64,000 nt of DNA from Paenarthrobacter sp. PH39-S1 (GTDB lineage: Bacteria; Actinomycetota; Actinomycetes; Actinomycetales; Micrococcaceae). The stretch's first letter is position 1. Each line of letters opens with the position of its first letter. A model generated the notes under the pieces. That model ran no database searches, was not told where the DNA came from, and was given only the letters and a program-made list of their open reading frames with translations. The position numbers were made by a program, and so were the translations under genes. This document shows positions 52,707-63,015 of the stretch, piece after piece. The DNA is taken from contig NZ_JASISR010000002.1 in NCBI RefSeq assembly GCF_030063245.1, positions 205,507 to 269,506 on the forward strand, written 5' to 3'.

Positions 52707-53199
52707 ATTCTTCCTCGCCGGCACTATCGCGTTTCTTCCGTTCTGCCGGCGGGACGTCATCGTCCGGAGGGAGGCGGCAGAACCGCTCAACGATGAAGCC
52801 GACCGCCACCATTACGACGCTGCCGCCGACCATCGCCAAGGCAAGCCAGATGACCGTCAGGTTGCTGCGCAGCGCGATGGTGGGAAGCTGGTCCAGTAAA
52901 ATACCGACATGCCAGCCGAACAGCAGTGCGCCGGCATAGGCGCAGGCCTGAGCCAGCACCCAGGTCCGGGCCGCCAGGATCGGGTTCAGCACCCGGTCCC
53001 GTTTGCCATTACGCCAGCTCCGTACACGCAGACCCAGCACAACAGTCATCGCGACGATGATTCCCATGGTCAGCAATGAGCTCAACGGCAGCACCGGAGT
53101 GGGCAAACTGGCGCGGTTGGCCAGCACTGTCGCCACCCACCCGGCGGCCCCGGATACCAACGCTATAACTGCCAGCCAGACGGGCCGGATGGTTCTCAT
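52699..53199 (-). CDS. DUF3180 membrane protein
   Basis: A 166-aa protein with four hydrophobic segments (PVWLAVIALVSGAAGWVATVL, LSSLLTMGIIVAMTVVLGL, AQACAYAGALLFGWHVGILL, VIWLALAMVGGSVVMVAVGF) and an acidic C-terminus. It is the actinobacteria-specific DUF3180 family, which regularly follows folK in this cluster. Function unknown. The start is ATG 53199 (MRTIRPVWL). Confidence 0.88.
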   Translation of the reverse strand: MRTIRPVWLAVIALVSGAAGWVATVLANRASLPTPVLPLSSLLTMGIIVAMTVVLGLRVRSWRNGKRDRVLNPILAARTWVLAQACAYAGALLFGWHVGILLDQLPTIALRSNLTVIWLALAMVGGSVVMVAVGFIVERFCRLPPDDDVPPAERKKRDSAGEEEYA

Positions 53200-53453
53200 T
53201 CTTCGCCTCACCCACGTCGGTTGCGCATCTGGTTCCACCGTACAGTTCTTGCAGACTTTTGTCCTTGCCGACTCCTGCGCCGGATGCCCGCGGACGACGG
53301 CGCAACGGCCGGCTTGCGCGCCGGCCGGCTTGCGCGCCGGGCGTCTTGCGCGGCGGCGGTTCTTGGGGCTGCGGTTTTTGGGGCTGCGGGGCTTGGTGCG
53401 TCCTGAGATGGTGGGGCCTGGTGTGTTTTGGGGCGGCCGGTGCCATCGGAATG
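53200..53453. other. Low-complexity intergenic repeats between folK and DUF3180
   Basis: Two copies of GCGCGCCGGCCGGCTT-like units and G/T-rich repeats (GGGGCTGCGG twice, TTGGGGCTGCGG) lie around 53310-53400. Frames here read as Arg/Pro or Gly/Cys repeats, and I call no gene. It may be a decayed linker or a slippage-prone spacer. Confidence 0.4.
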
Positions 53454-54026
53454 TCAGCCCGTGGCACCGGATTCGCAGCTGTCATCGTCGGCAAAGTGCT
53501 CGATCCCGGGAAAATCCGGCGCCTGTGCGGCCAAAGCGGCCACCGGCTCGTCCGCCAGTGTGGCCTGCGGATCCATCAGCGCCCACGGGTACAGCACGAA
53601 CGCCCGCTCCGCGGCCCGCGGGTGCGGCAGGGTCAGCTTTTCGTCGCTGCTGCTTAGTCCGCCGAAGGTGATGATGTCAACGTCCAGCGTACGCGCGCCC
53701 CAGCGCACGTCGCGGGTGCGCAGGTGGCGGTTTTCCACCGCCTGGCAATGCTCCAGGAGCCCGTAAGGGTCCAGCGACGTTTCGATCTCCATCACCATGT
53801 TGAGGAATTCCGGTTGGCCGGAAGGACCGCCCACGGGCCTGGTCTGCACCACCGGGGAGACGTCCCGCAGACGAACGTCCGGACGGTCCACCAGCTCCGC
53901 TACGGCAGCGCACAGGGTGTCGTTACGTTCCCCCAGGTTGCTGCCGAGCGCCAGCACCGCCCGTGTGTAGGGTCTGACGGCATCGGGTCTGACGGCATCG
54001 GGTCTGCTGGCGTCGTGTCTGCTCAC
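53454..54026 (-). CDS. folK: 2-amino-4-hydroxy-6-hydroxymethyldihydropteridine pyrophosphokinase
   Basis: A 190-aa enzyme of dihydrofolate synthesis that moves pyrophosphate from ATP to the pterin alcohol. ALGSNLGERNDTL is followed by the HPPK signature VRWGARTLDVDII, then LTLPHPRAAERAFVLYP. GTG 54026 overlaps the folB stop (GTGA). The N-terminus (DASRPDAVRPDAVRPY) comes from a 15-bp DNA repeat and lies outside the family core. Confidence 0.95.
   Translation of the reverse strand: MSRHDASRPDAVRPDAVRPYTRAVLALGSNLGERNDTLCAAVAELVDRPDVRLRDVSPVVQTRPVGGPSGQPEFLNMVMEIETSLDPYGLLEHCQAVENRHLRTRDVRWGARTLDVDIITFGGLSSSDEKLTLPHPRAAERAFVLYPWALMDPQATLADEPVAALAAQAPDFPGIEHFADDDSCESGATG
53971..54015. repeat. 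Three tandem copies of a 15-bp unit in the folK 5' end
   Basis: GGTCTGACGGCATCG occurs at 53971-53985 and 53986-54000, and a third copy, GGTCTGCTGGCGTCG, at 54001-54015. Being in frame, it adds DAVRP-type repeats to the FolK N-terminus and could change length by slippage without breaking the gene. Confidence 0.8.
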
Positions 54027-54526
54027 GGGCTTTCCCGGTAAATGTTAATCGTTACATCGCCAAAGGGAACCTGAATCGGGGCCTTGGGCTTATGCACGGT
54101 GATCTCGACGGCGGACACGGGAAACGTGAGCAGAATCGCGGCGGCGATACGCTCGGCAAGCGTTTCGATCAGATCGTAGGCCTGACCGGTGATCAGCGCG
54201 CGGATCAGTTCCGCGACGTCGCCATAGTTCGCGGTCTTCTCCAGATCGTCGTTCTCCGCGGCGGCACGGATATCCGTGAACAGCACGGCGTCCACGATGA
54301 ACGGTTGACCGTCCCTTTTTTCCCGCTCGAAAACCCCATGCCGGCCAATGGCGGTCACACCGGTGACGGTGATCCGGTCCAGGCGGCGCAGGGCAGACGG
54401 CGCGGGCGCCGCGTCAGGCTTCCCAGCAGCTGGCACAGCGTCTTCTTGCACAGCGTCCATATCCACAGCGTCTTCTTGCACGACGGCGTCAGTCCCGGTC
54501 ATCAGCTTTGCCCCGGCCGCGGTCAT
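54023..54526 (-). CDS. folB: Dihydroneopterin aldolase, with repeat-bearing N-terminal extension
   Basis: Cleaves dihydroneopterin to the pterin alcohol. The 167-aa protein is about 45 residues longer than usual. The extra N-terminus contains a duplicated acidic segment (VVQEDAVDMDAVQEDAV). The core begins LDRITVTGVTAIGRHGVFERE and includes TANYGDVAELIRALITG, YDLIETLAERIA and VHKPKAPI. ATG 54526 overlaps the folP stop (ATGA); the true start might lie further in (for example near 54502). Confidence 0.93.
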   Translation of the reverse strand: MTAAGAKLMTGTDAVVQEDAVDMDAVQEDAVPAAGKPDAAPAPSALRRLDRITVTGVTAIGRHGVFEREKRDGQPFIVDAVLFTDIRAAAENDDLEKTANYGDVAELIRALITGQAYDLIETLAERIAAAILLTFPVSAVEITVHKPKAPIQVPFGDVTINIYRESP

Positions 54527-55476
54527 CGGCTGGCCGGCCCGGTCGTAACGGCACCGGCGGGAGACAGCCGGTGGGCGCCCTGTCGGGCAGCCACCTTGGC
54601 CGCATCGAGATTGCCGGTGACATCGTGCACCCGCACACCCCAGGCACCCATCGCCGCGGCCAACGCCGTCGTGGCCACCGTGGCGCTGTCCCGTTCCTTA
54701 GGCGGCGCGGCCTTCCCGGCGCTGGCCAGCAGCGATCCCAGAAAGCGCTTGCGGGAGGTACCCACGAGCACGCGGTGCCCCAGCACCTCGAAGCGCTGCA
54801 GATTGGCCAGCAGTTCCCAGTTCTGTTCCGCATTCTTGGAAAAACCCAGGCCCGGATCCACGATGATCTGCTCCGGCAGCACACCGGCCTCGTAGAACCT
54901 GCCCCGGACGGCCATCAGTTCGGCGATGACATCCTCCACCACATCCGCGTACTCGTTCAGCGCGTCCATGGTTTTTGCCGTGCCGCGGCGGTGCATCAGC
55001 ACATAGGGCACCCCGCGGGTGGCCACCAGCGCCATCATGTCCGGTTGCACGCTCATGCCGGACACGTCGTTGATCAGTGCCGCCCCTGCATCGAGCGCCT
55101 TGGCGGCGGTGTCGGCGTGCCGGGTATCCACGCTGATCAGAGCGCCGGCCTTCGCCAGCGCCCCGATCACCGGAAGAATGCGGTCCTGCTCCTCCTCCGC
55201 GGCCACCTCGGGCGCCCCCGGACGGGTGGATTCCCCGCCGATGTCAATGATGTCGGCACCGGCATAGATCATCCGCAGCCCATGCGCGATGGCCGTATCG
55301 AGTGAGTTGTGCTCGCCCCCGTCGCTGAAGGAATCAGGCGTGCAGTTCAGGATGCCCATGACGACCGCGCGGTCCGACGGCAGGTCCTCGAACCTGGCCG
55401 CCGGCCGCGGTCCCCGAAGGACCGGCAGGGGAGAGGTTGCTGGCCCGGTTCCGGGTGCTGCTGCGAGAGAATCCAT
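54523..55476 (-). CDS. folP: Dihydropteroate synthase
   Basis: A 317-aa enzyme joining the pterin pyrophosphate to p-aminobenzoate; the target of sulfonamides. VMGILNCTPDSFSDGG and IIDIGGESTRPGAPEV are the two signature motifs, followed by ISVDTRHADTA, LINDVSG and IIVDPGLGFSKNAEQN. A 25-residue N-terminal tail precedes the barrel. It starts 12 bp after folE and overlaps folB by 4 bp. Confidence 0.96.
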   Translation of the reverse strand: MDSLAAAPGTGPATSPLPVLRGPRPAARFEDLPSDRAVVMGILNCTPDSFSDGGEHNSLDTAIAHGLRMIYAGADIIDIGGESTRPGAPEVAAEEEQDRILPVIGALAKAGALISVDTRHADTAAKALDAGAALINDVSGMSVQPDMMALVATRGVPYVLMHRRGTAKTMDALNEYADVVEDVIAELMAVRGRFYEAGVLPEQIIVDPGLGFSKNAEQNWELLANLQRFEVLGHRVLVGTSRKRFLGSLLASAGKAAPPKERDSATVATTALAAAMGAWGVRVHDVTGNLDAAKVAARQGAHRLSPAGAVTTGPASR

Positions 55477-55488
55477 AGGTTGCTGGTG

Positions 55489-56097
55489 TTACCTTCCAAG
55501 AATCAGGCTCATGGCTTCGGCCCGGGTGGCCGGCTCGTGCAGCAGGCCGCGCACGGCGCTGGTGACGGTTTTTGCCCCTGGTTTGCGCACGCCGCGCATG
55601 GACATGCACATGTGTTCACATTCGACGACTACTATCGCGCCGCGGGGCTTGAGGTACTTGACCAAAGCCTCCACAATCTGGGTCGTCAGGCGCTCCTGCA
55701 CCTGCGGCCGCTTCGCGTACACGTCCACCAGCCTCGCCAGCTTGCTCAGACCCGTCACGCGCCCCTCCAAAGAGGGGATGTATCCCACATGGGCGGAGCC
55801 ATGAAACGGCACCAAGTGGTGCTCGCAGGTCGAATAAAAGGGGATGTCCTTGACCAACACCATTTCCTCATGCGCGATGTCGAAGGTCGTGGCAAGGACA
55901 TCCGCCGGATCCTGGTGCAGACCCGCGAAAACCTCGCCGTAAGCCTTGGCCACACGCTTGGGAGTGTCCAGCAGCCCGCTGCGGTCCGGGTCTTCGCCGA
56001 TGGCCAGCAGGATCTCACGGACAGCTTTCTCAATCCGGGGCAGGTCGACCCGGACCTTTCCGCTCCCCGCTCTTGCGTCGTCGTCGTAATTGGTCAC
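55489..56097 (-). CDS. folE: GTP cyclohydrolase I
   Basis: First enzyme of tetrahydrofolate synthesis, from GTP. The 202-aa protein starts GTG 56097 ([11 protein letters not shown]); the longer frame runs back into ftsH. Zinc ligands are visible as [11 protein letters not shown] (Cys91, His94) and [13 protein letters not shown] with the second Cys. TPKRVAKAY and [23 protein letters not shown] are typical. It follows ftsH after 10 bp. Confidence 0.96.
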   Translation of the reverse strand: MTNYDDDARAGSGKVRVDLPRIEKAVREILLAIGEDPDRSGLLDTPKRVAKAYGEVFAGLHQDPADVLATTFDIAHEEMVLVKDIPFYSTCEHHLVPFHGSAHVGYIPSLEGRVTGLSKLARLVDVYAKRPQVQERLTTQIVEALVKYLKPRGAIVVVECEHMCMSMRGVRKPGAKTVTSAVRGLLHEPATRAEAMSLILGR

Positions 56098-56107
56098 GTC
56101 ATTGATC

Positions 56108-58216
56108 TTAGCTGCCGGGAGCTTGGCTGCCGGCCGGGTGCGGCGGGTGCGGCTCATCACCGGACTGGCCGGGCGTGGTGCCGTTCTGCGATGCCGAAGA
56201 GCCAGGCGCATCCACGCTGCCGGGCATATTGGCGTGGGCCAGCTGGTCCTGCGGCGCCACTGTTTCCGGGGCGGGCTCACTGGAGGCCAACGCATCCCGG
56301 CGTTCTTTATCGCTGACGACGGGCGGCAGATCCGATACCGGCCGGGTCTGCTTGGACAGCCAGACGTCGCGCAGATCCCGCTTGCGGATATCCCGGAAGA
56401 TGTACTGGATTTCCGCCTGGTTCAGGGTTTCCCGCTCCAACAGTTCCAGCGCGAGCCGGTCCAGCACGTCGCGGTTTTCGTTCAGGATCGTGTACGCCTC
56501 GTCGTGAGCCTGGTCAATTAACCGGCGCACTTCCTCATCGATGACGTACGCCACCTGATCCGAATAGTCCCGGTCATGGCCGGCATCGCGGCCCATAAAC
56601 GGCTCACCGCCGCCGGTGCCCAGTTTCACCGCACCAATCCGTTCGCTCATGCCATACTGCGTGACCATTTTGCGGGCGGTGGCGGTGGCCTTTTCAATAT
56701 CGTTGGAGGCGCCGGTGGAGGGATCGTGGAAGACGATTTCCTCCGCCGCCCGGCCACCCATGGCGTAGGCCATCTGGTCCAGCAGCTCGTTGCGGGTCAC
56801 GGAGTACTTGTCATCCTCGGGCACCACCATGGTGTACCCCAGCGCGCGGCCACGGGGCAGGATGGTGATCTTGGTGACGGGGGCGGTGTTCCGCAATGCG
56901 GCGGCGACCAGCGCATGCCCGCCCTCGTGATAGGCGGTGATCTTACGCTCCAGCTCTTTCATCACCCGGGTGCGTTTCTGCGGACCCGCCATGACGCGGT
57001 CAATTGCCTCATCCAGGGCCCGGTCATCGATGAGCTGTGCGTTGGAGCGTGCGGTCAGCAGCGCCGCTTCATTGAGCACGTTGGCCAGATCCGCGCCCGT
57101 GTATCCGGGCGTCTTCTTGGCCACCGCGTTGAGGTCAACCCCGGGAGCCATCGGCTTGCCCTTGGAATGTACGCGCAGGATCTGCTCCCGGCCGATCCGG
57201 TCCGGAGCCTCGACGGGAATCTGGCGGTCAAAGCGGCCCGGACGCAGCAGCGCCGGGTCCAGGACGTCCGGGCGGTTGGTGGCCGCGATCAGGATCACGT
57301 TGGTCTTGACGTCGAAGCCATCCATCTCCACCAGGAGCTGGTTCAGCGTCTGCTCACGCTCGTCATTGCCGCCGCCGATGCCGGCACCGCGGTGACGGCC
57401 GACGGCGTCGATCTCGTCCACGAAAATGATGGCCGGGGAGTTGGCCTTGGCCTGCTCGAACAAATCGCGCACGCGCGACGCACCCACGCCGACGAACATC
57501 TCGACAAAGTCAGATCCGGAGATGGAGTAGAACGGGACGCCGGCCTCGCCTGCCACCGCTCGGGCCAGCAGCGTCTTACCCGTTCCAGGGGGTCCATAAA
57601 GCAGCACCCCCTTGGGAATTTTTGCGCCCACGGCCTGGAACTTGGCGGGTTCCTGCAGGAACGATTTGATTTCGTGAAGCTCCTCCACCGCCTCGTCCGC
57701 ACCGGCGACGTCCGTGAACGTAACTTGCGGGTGGTCCTTGGTGATCAGCTTGGCTTTGGACTTGCCGAACTGCATGACCTTGGAACCGCCGCCCTGCATT
57801 CGAGAGAGCAGGAACCAAAAAATAGCACCGAGAATAATGACCGGGAAGATCAGGCTCAGGATGCCTGACCAGAAGTTGTTCTGGATCGGCTGATCATCGA
57901 AGGTCTTGAGACTGGCCGAGTCGATGGCCTTGACGATGTCGGTGCCGCGCGCATCAACGAAGAAGAACTGAACGTTCTTGCCGGCCTTTACACCATCGGG
58001 GGTGGTGTAGTCATTCTTCAGCACCAGGTCCACGCGGTCTTCGCCGTTGAAGATCTTGGCAGATTCCACCTGACCCTTGCTGAGCAGACCCAGGGCGTCC
58101 GAGGTGTCGATTCTGGTGGAACCGCCGCCGGAGAGGGTACCGAACGCGATCAGGAGCAGCACGACAACCGCAACGATCCAAACGATTGGACCCTTGAAGA
58201 TTTTCTTAATGTTCAT
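56108..58216 (-). CDS. ftsH: ATP-dependent zinc metalloprotease FtsH
   Basis: A 702-aa membrane-anchored AAA protease. Two N-terminal membrane segments ([14 protein letters not shown] and [19 protein letters not shown]) flank the extracytoplasmic domain. Walker A is GPPGTGKT at about 205, Walker [12 protein letters not shown], and [22 protein letters not shown]. The zinc site is HEGGH at 430-434. The last 50 residues are a Pro/Gly/His-rich tail. Degrades misassembled membrane proteins and regulators. Confidence 0.97.
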   Translation of the reverse strand: MNIKKIFKGPIVWIVAVVVLLLIAFGTLSGGGSTRIDTSDALGLLSKGQVESAKIFNGEDRVDLVLKNDYTTPDGVKAGKNVQFFFVDARGTDIVKAIDSASLKTFDDQPIQNNFWSGILSLIFPVIILGAIFWFLLSRMQGGGSKVMQFGKSKAKLITKDHPQVTFTDVAGADEAVEELHEIKSFLQEPAKFQAVGAKIPKGVLLYGPPGTGKTLLARAVAGEAGVPFYSISGSDFVEMFVGVGASRVRDLFEQAKANSPAIIFVDEIDAVGRHRGAGIGGGNDEREQTLNQLLVEMDGFDVKTNVILIAATNRPDVLDPALLRPGRFDRQIPVEAPDRIGREQILRVHSKGKPMAPGVDLNAVAKKTPGYTGADLANVLNEAALLTARSNAQLIDDRALDEAIDRVMAGPQKRTRVMKELERKITAYHEGGHALVAAALRNTAPVTKITILPRGRALGYTMVVPEDDKYSVTRNELLDQMAYAMGGRAAEEIVFHDPSTGASNDIEKATATARKMVTQYGMSERIGAVKLGTGGGEPFMGRDAGHDRDYSDQVAYVIDEEVRRLIDQAHDEAYTILNENRDVLDRLALELLERETLNQAEIQYIFRDIRKRDLRDVWLSKQTRPVSDLPPVVSDKERRDALASSEPAPETVAPQDQLAHANMPGSVDAPGSSASQNGTTPGQSGDEPHPPHPAGSQAPGS

Positions 58217-58343
58217 GTGCTCGAGGCTTTGCCTCGCCCCTCCCGATCAATACGCCAGATAATTCAGTTCACCGCTTCAAGTAGACGCCACTGCACGACC
58301 ACCGTACTAGCTTTACACGTCCGCAAACTTTCACGATCAACGC

Positions 58344-58360
58344 GTGGGAATAGTTCCCAC
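58344..58360. promoter_or_regulatory. Inverted repeat between hpt and ftsH
   Basis: GTGGGAA (58344-58350), TAG, TTCCCAC (58354-58360), a perfect 17-bp palindrome with 3-nt centre, about 128 bp upstream of ftsH. It could be an operator for ftsH; as a terminator it lacks a T-run. Confidence 0.45.
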
Positions 58361-58403
58361 GGCTGAACGCCCACCGAGGCATAGCCACCGCTGAGGTGCC
58401 TGG

Positions 58404-58955
58404 TTACTCGTAGATGTGCGGGGCCAATGTGCCGATGAAATCGAGGTTCCGGTACCGCTCCGCGAAGTCCAGGCCGTAACCGACCACAAATTCGCTCGGG
58501 ATCTCGTACCCGACATACTTGACGTCTATTTCCACCTTGGCGGCCTGCGGCTTGCGCAAGAGCGTGCAGATTTCCACCGATGCCGGCCCGCGGGAGATCA
58601 GGTTGGTCTTCAGCCAGGAGAGCGTGAGCCCGGAGTCGATGATGTCCTCCACAATGAGCACGTGTTTACCCATCAGGTCCGTTTCCAGGTCCTTGAGGAT
58701 CCGCACCACACCGGACGACTGGGTTCCGGATCCGTAGGAAGATACCGCCATCCAGTCCATGGTCACGTGGCTGTGCAGGGCCCGAGCGAGATCCGCCATC
58801 ACCATCACGGCGCCCTTGAGAACACCCACCAGCAGCACGTCCCGGCCTGCGTAATCGGCATCGATCTGCGCAGCAAGCTCCGCCACCCGCTCCTGGATCT
58901 GCTCCTGGGAGTAGAGGACGTGCTTGAGATCGGCCTGGACGTCGTGTGAATCCAC
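58404..58955 (-). CDS. hpt: Hypoxanthine phosphoribosyltransferase
   Basis: A 183-aa purine-salvage enzyme. The PRPP-binding motif is [34 protein letters not shown] and the flexible-loop region [18 protein letters not shown] ([18 protein letters not shown]) are typical. Its position between tilS and ftsH is standard in Gram-positive bacteria. Confidence 0.96.
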   Translation of the reverse strand: MDSHDVQADLKHVLYSQEQIQERVAELAAQIDADYAGRDVLLVGVLKGAVMVMADLARALHSHVTMDWMAVSSYGSGTQSSGVVRILKDLETDLMGKHVLIVEDIIDSGLTLSWLKTNLISRGPASVEICTLLRKPQAAKVEIDVKYVGYEIPSEFVVGYGLDFAERYRNLDFIGTLAPHIYE

Positions 58956-59017
58956 CCATTGCTCCTGGTGTTGAAGGGCTTTAGCTTTTGTCCGGTACGG
59001 ATTACCCGGTGCAAACG

Positions 59018-60163
59018 TCAGTGCTCTTGCGCATTGCGTCTAAAGACTAGCTTCCCATAGGCGGAGGCGTCTTGGGGAACGGATCTGCTCCGCGGCTGCC
59101 GGAAGGCGCTGACGCCACCGGCGAGCTCGACGGGGCCGGCCGACCCCCGGCGTGCCAGCAGAGTCTCGGCGGCAAGCAGGCGCTCAAAGCTGGGCTGTTC
59201 CCCGCCCAGTCCGACGACGGCGAGCGCCAGGACGCGCTGTCTAAGCGCCGCCGGCAATGCCCGAAGGCCGGCTTCGGGGAGCTGGACCTCGGCGGCGGGA
59301 GCGGTTGCCGGCTCCCCTGCCAGCCGCCGGTATTCGACGGCAGCCTGCTCGTCCAGATAATCCGCGTCCTGCGCCAGGATGCGCGCGGAGCGGTACAACG
59401 ACTGCGCAACACCCGGTCCCAGCTCATGTTCCAGGAACGGCAGCACCCGGCTGCGCACCCGTGAGCGCAGGAACGCCGGGTCCGCATTGGTCGGGTCGTG
59501 CCAAGGCTGGAGCCCCTCCGCGGTGCAGATATCCAAGGTCTCGGTACGCCGCAAGCCCAGAAACGGCCGCAGATAGACGCCGCGCCGCTGTGGGATACCG
59601 GCGAGCGAGCGCGTCCCGGAACCTCGGGCCAGACCCAACAGCACCGACTCCGCCTGATCATCGAGGGTGTGTCCGAGCAGCACGGTCCTGGCACCGAGCC
59701 GGCTGGCGGCCGCGTCGAGCGCCCGGTACCGCGCGTGCCGGGCGGCCGCTTCCGGACCCACGCCACCACGGGTAACCGTGACGGTGCTGATCTCCACTGG
59801 GTCCAGGCCCAGTCCGCGCAGGGTCACGGCCGTGGCCTGGGCCACCCGGTGGCTATGCAGCTGCAGCTGGTGATCGACGATGACCGCGCCGACACGGATT
59901 TCTCCGCGTCTGCTGAGGAAGGCGGCGACTGCGGCAAGCGCCAATGAATCCGGGCCGCCGCTGCAGGCCACCAGCACCAGCGGTGCGGGCGCCGCGCCCG
60001 CACCGAGGTCTTCAGGCGGCAGCGTATACTGGCCACGCGGTCTGCCTGTGGTGGAGATCCCCAGCAGGTCGCCGAGCATCTTGCGGGCCTTGCCGACCAC
60101 GGGGTCGAGCCGGGGACGCGGACGCTGCCGGAGCCCCCCGTGCTCCTGCTCCTGCTCCTGCAT
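59018..60163 (-). CDS. tilS: tRNA(Ile)-lysidine synthetase
   Basis: Modifies the wobble C of tRNA-Ile(CAU) to lysidine, so that it reads AUA. The 381-aa protein has the PP-loop [17 protein letters not shown], then [15 protein letters not shown] and [32 protein letters not shown] and [20 protein letters not shown] are also present. The N-terminal 55 residues ([11 protein letters not shown] and a linker) exceed the usual start, so an internal start is possible. It starts 5 bp after the DUF2342 gene. Confidence 0.95.
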   Translation of the reverse strand: MQEQEQEHGGLRQRPRPRLDPVVGKARKMLGDLLGISTTGRPRGQYTLPPEDLGAGAAPAPLVLVACSGGPDSLALAAVAAFLSRRGEIRVGAVIVDHQLQLHSHRVAQATAVTLRGLGLDPVEISTVTVTRGGVGPEAAARHARYRALDAAASRLGARTVLLGHTLDDQAESVLLGLARGSGTRSLAGIPQRRGVYLRPFLGLRRTETLDICTAEGLQPWHDPTNADPAFLRSRVRSRVLPFLEHELGPGVAQSLYRSARILAQDADYLDEQAAVEYRRLAGEPATAPAAEVQLPEAGLRALPAALRQRVLALAVVGLGGEQPSFERLLAAETLLARRGSAGPVELAGGVSAFRQPRSRSVPQDASAYGKLVFRRNAQEH

Positions 60164-60168
60164 TAGGG

Positions 60169-61284
60169 CTAAAGCCCCATCCGCTGGACCCAGAGTGTGG
60201 GGGCATGGATTTCCTGCTCGGTCGGCAGGTGGTCCGCGCTGGTCCAGACATGGTTAAATCCGGACATCCCGGTCTCCGCCACCACGCCCCGGACAAAGCG
60301 GGCACCGTCGCTGTACTGTCGCATCTTGGCATCCAGCCCCAACAGGTTGCGGATGAACTTCTCGAGTGCCCCGCGGTCCTTCCCGCGGGAGTTGAAGCGC
60401 TGCCGGATAGTGCGCACGCTCGGCACGATGCCTGCGTCTACGGCGTCCATGACAACGTTGGCATGCCCCTCCAACAGACTCATCACAGCCGTCAGATGCG
60501 AGAGCGCGGCCTTTTCCTCCGGGTCCTGCAATAGGTCCAACAAACCGCCGCGGCTGGGGCCGCCGTCGTGCGCCGCACTTTTCCGAGTCAGGGAACGGGC
60601 AGCGGAGACAAGTTTTTCGGCGAGCTTGTCCGTATCGCCCACCAGCAGGGTGCTGAGTTTCTCGATCTCGCTGAGCATATGGTCCCGCAGCCAAGGGGCA
60701 GCCGCGAACTGGACCCGGTGGGTCTGCTCATGCAGACAAACCCACAGCCGGAAGTCGGACGGGTCCACGTTGAGCTCGCGTTCCACCGAGATGATGTTGG
60801 GGGCCACCAGCAGCAGCCGTCCGCCGCCGGCAGCACCGGGACGTCCCGCCAGGGCTGCGAACGGATCATACTGGCCCAGCACCTTGCTGGACAAAAACGC
60901 CAACACACCGCCCAGCTGCGCGCCTGTGACGGTTCCGCTCAGCGCCACACTGGAGGGCCTCAGCGCGGCCGCCTGTTTCTTCGCCAGAGCGGCCATGGTC
61001 GATTGCATCAGCACGGAAAAACTCTGCGTATTCGCCTTCGCCCAGGACGCCCGGTCCACCACCAGCACCTGCGAATCGCGCAGGTCCCGCGCGGCATCCA
61101 AGCCGGTTATTTCATGCACATACGGAACGGAGCGGTCCGCCAGCAGGCGCAGGTCCGCCACGGCCGCACCAATTTCCTTCCCGCTCAGCGCCGGCCCTGC
61201 CGGTGCCAGGTTCGCGGCCGTCGAGGCGGCCAGCTCCCAATTGATCAGGCTGGGGCCCGGGGCTGCTGCACTGCTCTGTGAATC
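60169..61284 (-). CDS. DUF2342 zinc-dependent metalloprotease (F420-associated type)
   Basis: A 371-aa actinobacterial protein. The HExxH motif lies in LWVCLHEQTHRVQFAAAPWL, and family-typical sequence surrounds it (FLSSKVLGQYDPFA, LLLVAPNIISVERELNVDP, VMSLLEGHANVVMDAVD, IRQRFNSRGKDRGALEKFI). It is often annotated as coenzyme F420 biosynthesis-associated; no F420 genes are in this window. The start is ATG 61284 (MDSQSSAAA) or a few codons earlier. It precedes tilS in one operon. Confidence 0.87.
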   Translation of the reverse strand, partial: DSQSSAAAPGPSLINWELAASTAANLAPAGPALSGKEIGAAVADLRLLADRSVPYVHEITGLDAARDLRDSQVLVVDRASWAKANTQSFSVLMQSTMAALAKKQAAALRPSSVALSGTVTGAQLGGVLAFLSSKVLGQYDPFAALAGRPGAAGGGRLLLVAPNIISVERELNVDPSDFRLWVCLHEQTHRVQFAAAPWLRDHMLSEIEKLSTLLVGDTDKLAEKLVSAARSLTRKSAAHDGGPSRGGLLDLLQDPEEKAALSHLTAVMSLLEGHANVVMDAVDAGIVPSVRTIRQRFNSRGKDRGALEKFIRNLLGLDAKMRQYSDGARFVRGVVAETGMSGFNHVWTSADHLPTEQEIHAPTLWVQRMGL

Positions 61285-61376
61285 CATAGTCTCCATAAGA
61301 CCACACAACGATTGCGGCCGGTCAGTAGTTCACCTCCCGGCATACCGGCGGCACATCAGGTAGCCGCGGTGCCGGG

Positions 61377-62795
61377 TCAGCCGCCGCAGCCGCAGCCGGC
61401 AAGGATGGTCGCGGCGGCGTCAATCACCGGTTTGGCCGCCGCGCTGCCGGCATTGAGATCGTTGCCGATAAAGGAAAACACCAGCAGGCGTCCGTCCGTA
61501 TCCACGACGTACCCGGACAGCGAAATCACAGCGTTCAACGTTCCGGTCTTGGCCCGGACCAAGCCCGCTCCAGCGACGGTGCCCGGATCCAGGTAGCGCT
61601 GCCCCAGGGTCCCGCTCAGTCCGGCGATCGGCAGCCCGAGCAGACCCTGCCGCAGGTCCCCTGTGGTGTCCGCCAGCATAATTTTCACCGTCTGGGTCAG
61701 CTGTTCGGCGCTCACCCTGTCATCGGCGGCCAGCCCGCTGCAGTCCGCCAGCACCATCGAGTCGGTCTTTACTCCCAGCGCCGCCACCGTTTCCTTAACC
61801 GCTTCGCTGGCGCCGGCCGAGGAACCAACCCTTTTCAGCGCTACGGCGCTCAACCGGCCAAGGGTTTCGGCCACGTAATTATCCGAATCCCGCAGCATGT
61901 ATTCGATCTGCTCCCCCACGGTCGCCGAGCTGACCTCCGCGAGCGTCCTGGCGCCGTCGTCCGCCTTTCCGCGTTGGATATCCGGGTCCACGTCCACCCC
62001 GGCAGCCTTCAGCGCGGCGGCGAATGCCGCCGCGACGCTCATGGCGGAGTCCTGTGGCCGGGCACCGACCGAGGCGTCCGGAGTTAAACGGGCCCCGTAG
62101 AGCGCCATCGGGAATACCGGCGCAATTTCCCCGGCGACCACGTCGCCCTGCAGCCAGGCCGGGTTGAGGGCCGGGCCGGTGAAAAGCGTGTCATCGACGG
62201 TGATCCGCACCGGGCCGCCGGCGCCGGTGGATTCCAGGGCCGCCGCCGTCCGGGCCGCCAGGGTGGCGACGCCGGCATGGCCCACGGTGGCCTCCACCTC
62301 GCTTTGCCCCTCGCCGAGCAGCACGTCGCCGCCGGCACGGAGCACAATGGAGCCCGTCCCGGCCCCGGCCAGAACCTTGGTGCTGAGCCGGGTTTGGGCC
62401 CCCAAGGTTTTGAGGGCCGCCGCCGCGGTCAGCAGTTTCAGGTTGGACGCCGGCAGCCTACCGGCCGAGGCGTTGCGGCTGTACAGGATCTGTCCCGTCG
62501 CCGCGTCCTGGACCAGTGCGGTGTAGTTGCCGCCGTCGGCGTCCATCAAGGTAGCATCGAGGGCTTTGGAGAGAACTCTACCGTCCGGAACAGGGGCGTT
62601 GGATGACAGCGGGTTGATGCCGGAGACGGTGCTCAGCGCGGTGGGAAGCTGCTGTGCCGCGGGAAGTTCCGGCAGCGTGGCGGTGGCCGGCGCGGGACCG
62701 AAGACCGGCGCCAGATTCATCCCCACGGGCACCGCCAGAACGCCGAGGGCAATCGCCAGCACGGCCGCCGTCAGAATTTTTGACGTCCGGCTCAT
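61377..62795 (-). CDS. dacB: D-alanyl-D-alanine carboxypeptidase/endopeptidase (PBP4 type)
   Basis: A 472-aa secreted peptidoglycan enzyme. The N-terminal segment ILTAAVLAIALGVLAVPVGM is a signal peptide or anchor. Active-site motifs: SNLK at about 117-120 (the SxxK), SDN in LRDSDNYVAE, and KTG in LVRAKTGTLNAVIS. It belongs to class C low-mass penicillin-binding proteins (S13). The C-terminus ends in CGCGG. Divergent from ppa. Confidence 0.94.
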   Translation of the reverse strand: MSRTSKILTAAVLAIALGVLAVPVGMNLAPVFGPAPATATLPELPAAQQLPTALSTVSGINPLSSNAPVPDGRVLSKALDATLMDADGGNYTALVQDAATGQILYSRNASAGRLPASNLKLLTAAAALKTLGAQTRLSTKVLAGAGTGSIVLRAGGDVLLGEGQSEVEATVGHAGVATLAARTAAALESTGAGGPVRITVDDTLFTGPALNPAWLQGDVVAGEIAPVFPMALYGARLTPDASVGARPQDSAMSVAAAFAAALKAAGVDVDPDIQRGKADDGARTLAEVSSATVGEQIEYMLRDSDNYVAETLGRLSAVALKRVGSSAGASEAVKETVAALGVKTDSMVLADCSGLAADDRVSAEQLTQTVKIMLADTTGDLRQGLLGLPIAGLSGTLGQRYLDPGTVAGAGLVRAKTGTLNAVISLSGYVVDTDGRLLVFSFIGNDLNAGSAAAKPVIDAAATILAGCGCGG

Positions 62796-63015
62796 GGTGA
62801 TAAGGGTTCCTTCGGTGCGGCGGAAAATCGGGACGGGCAGGCGGGCGGTGGGAGCCCAGGTTTCGGCGCAGCACCGGCCGCTATATCCTACATATTAGAC
62901 GGAACCCCGGTCTGCCTTCGCGTTGCCGATCGGCCGCGCCGGCCTTGCGGGTTTCCCACACCACCATCCGGCCCCGGACGCCCTCAGGCGACGGTCCACT
63001 GCCAAGGAGCAACAG

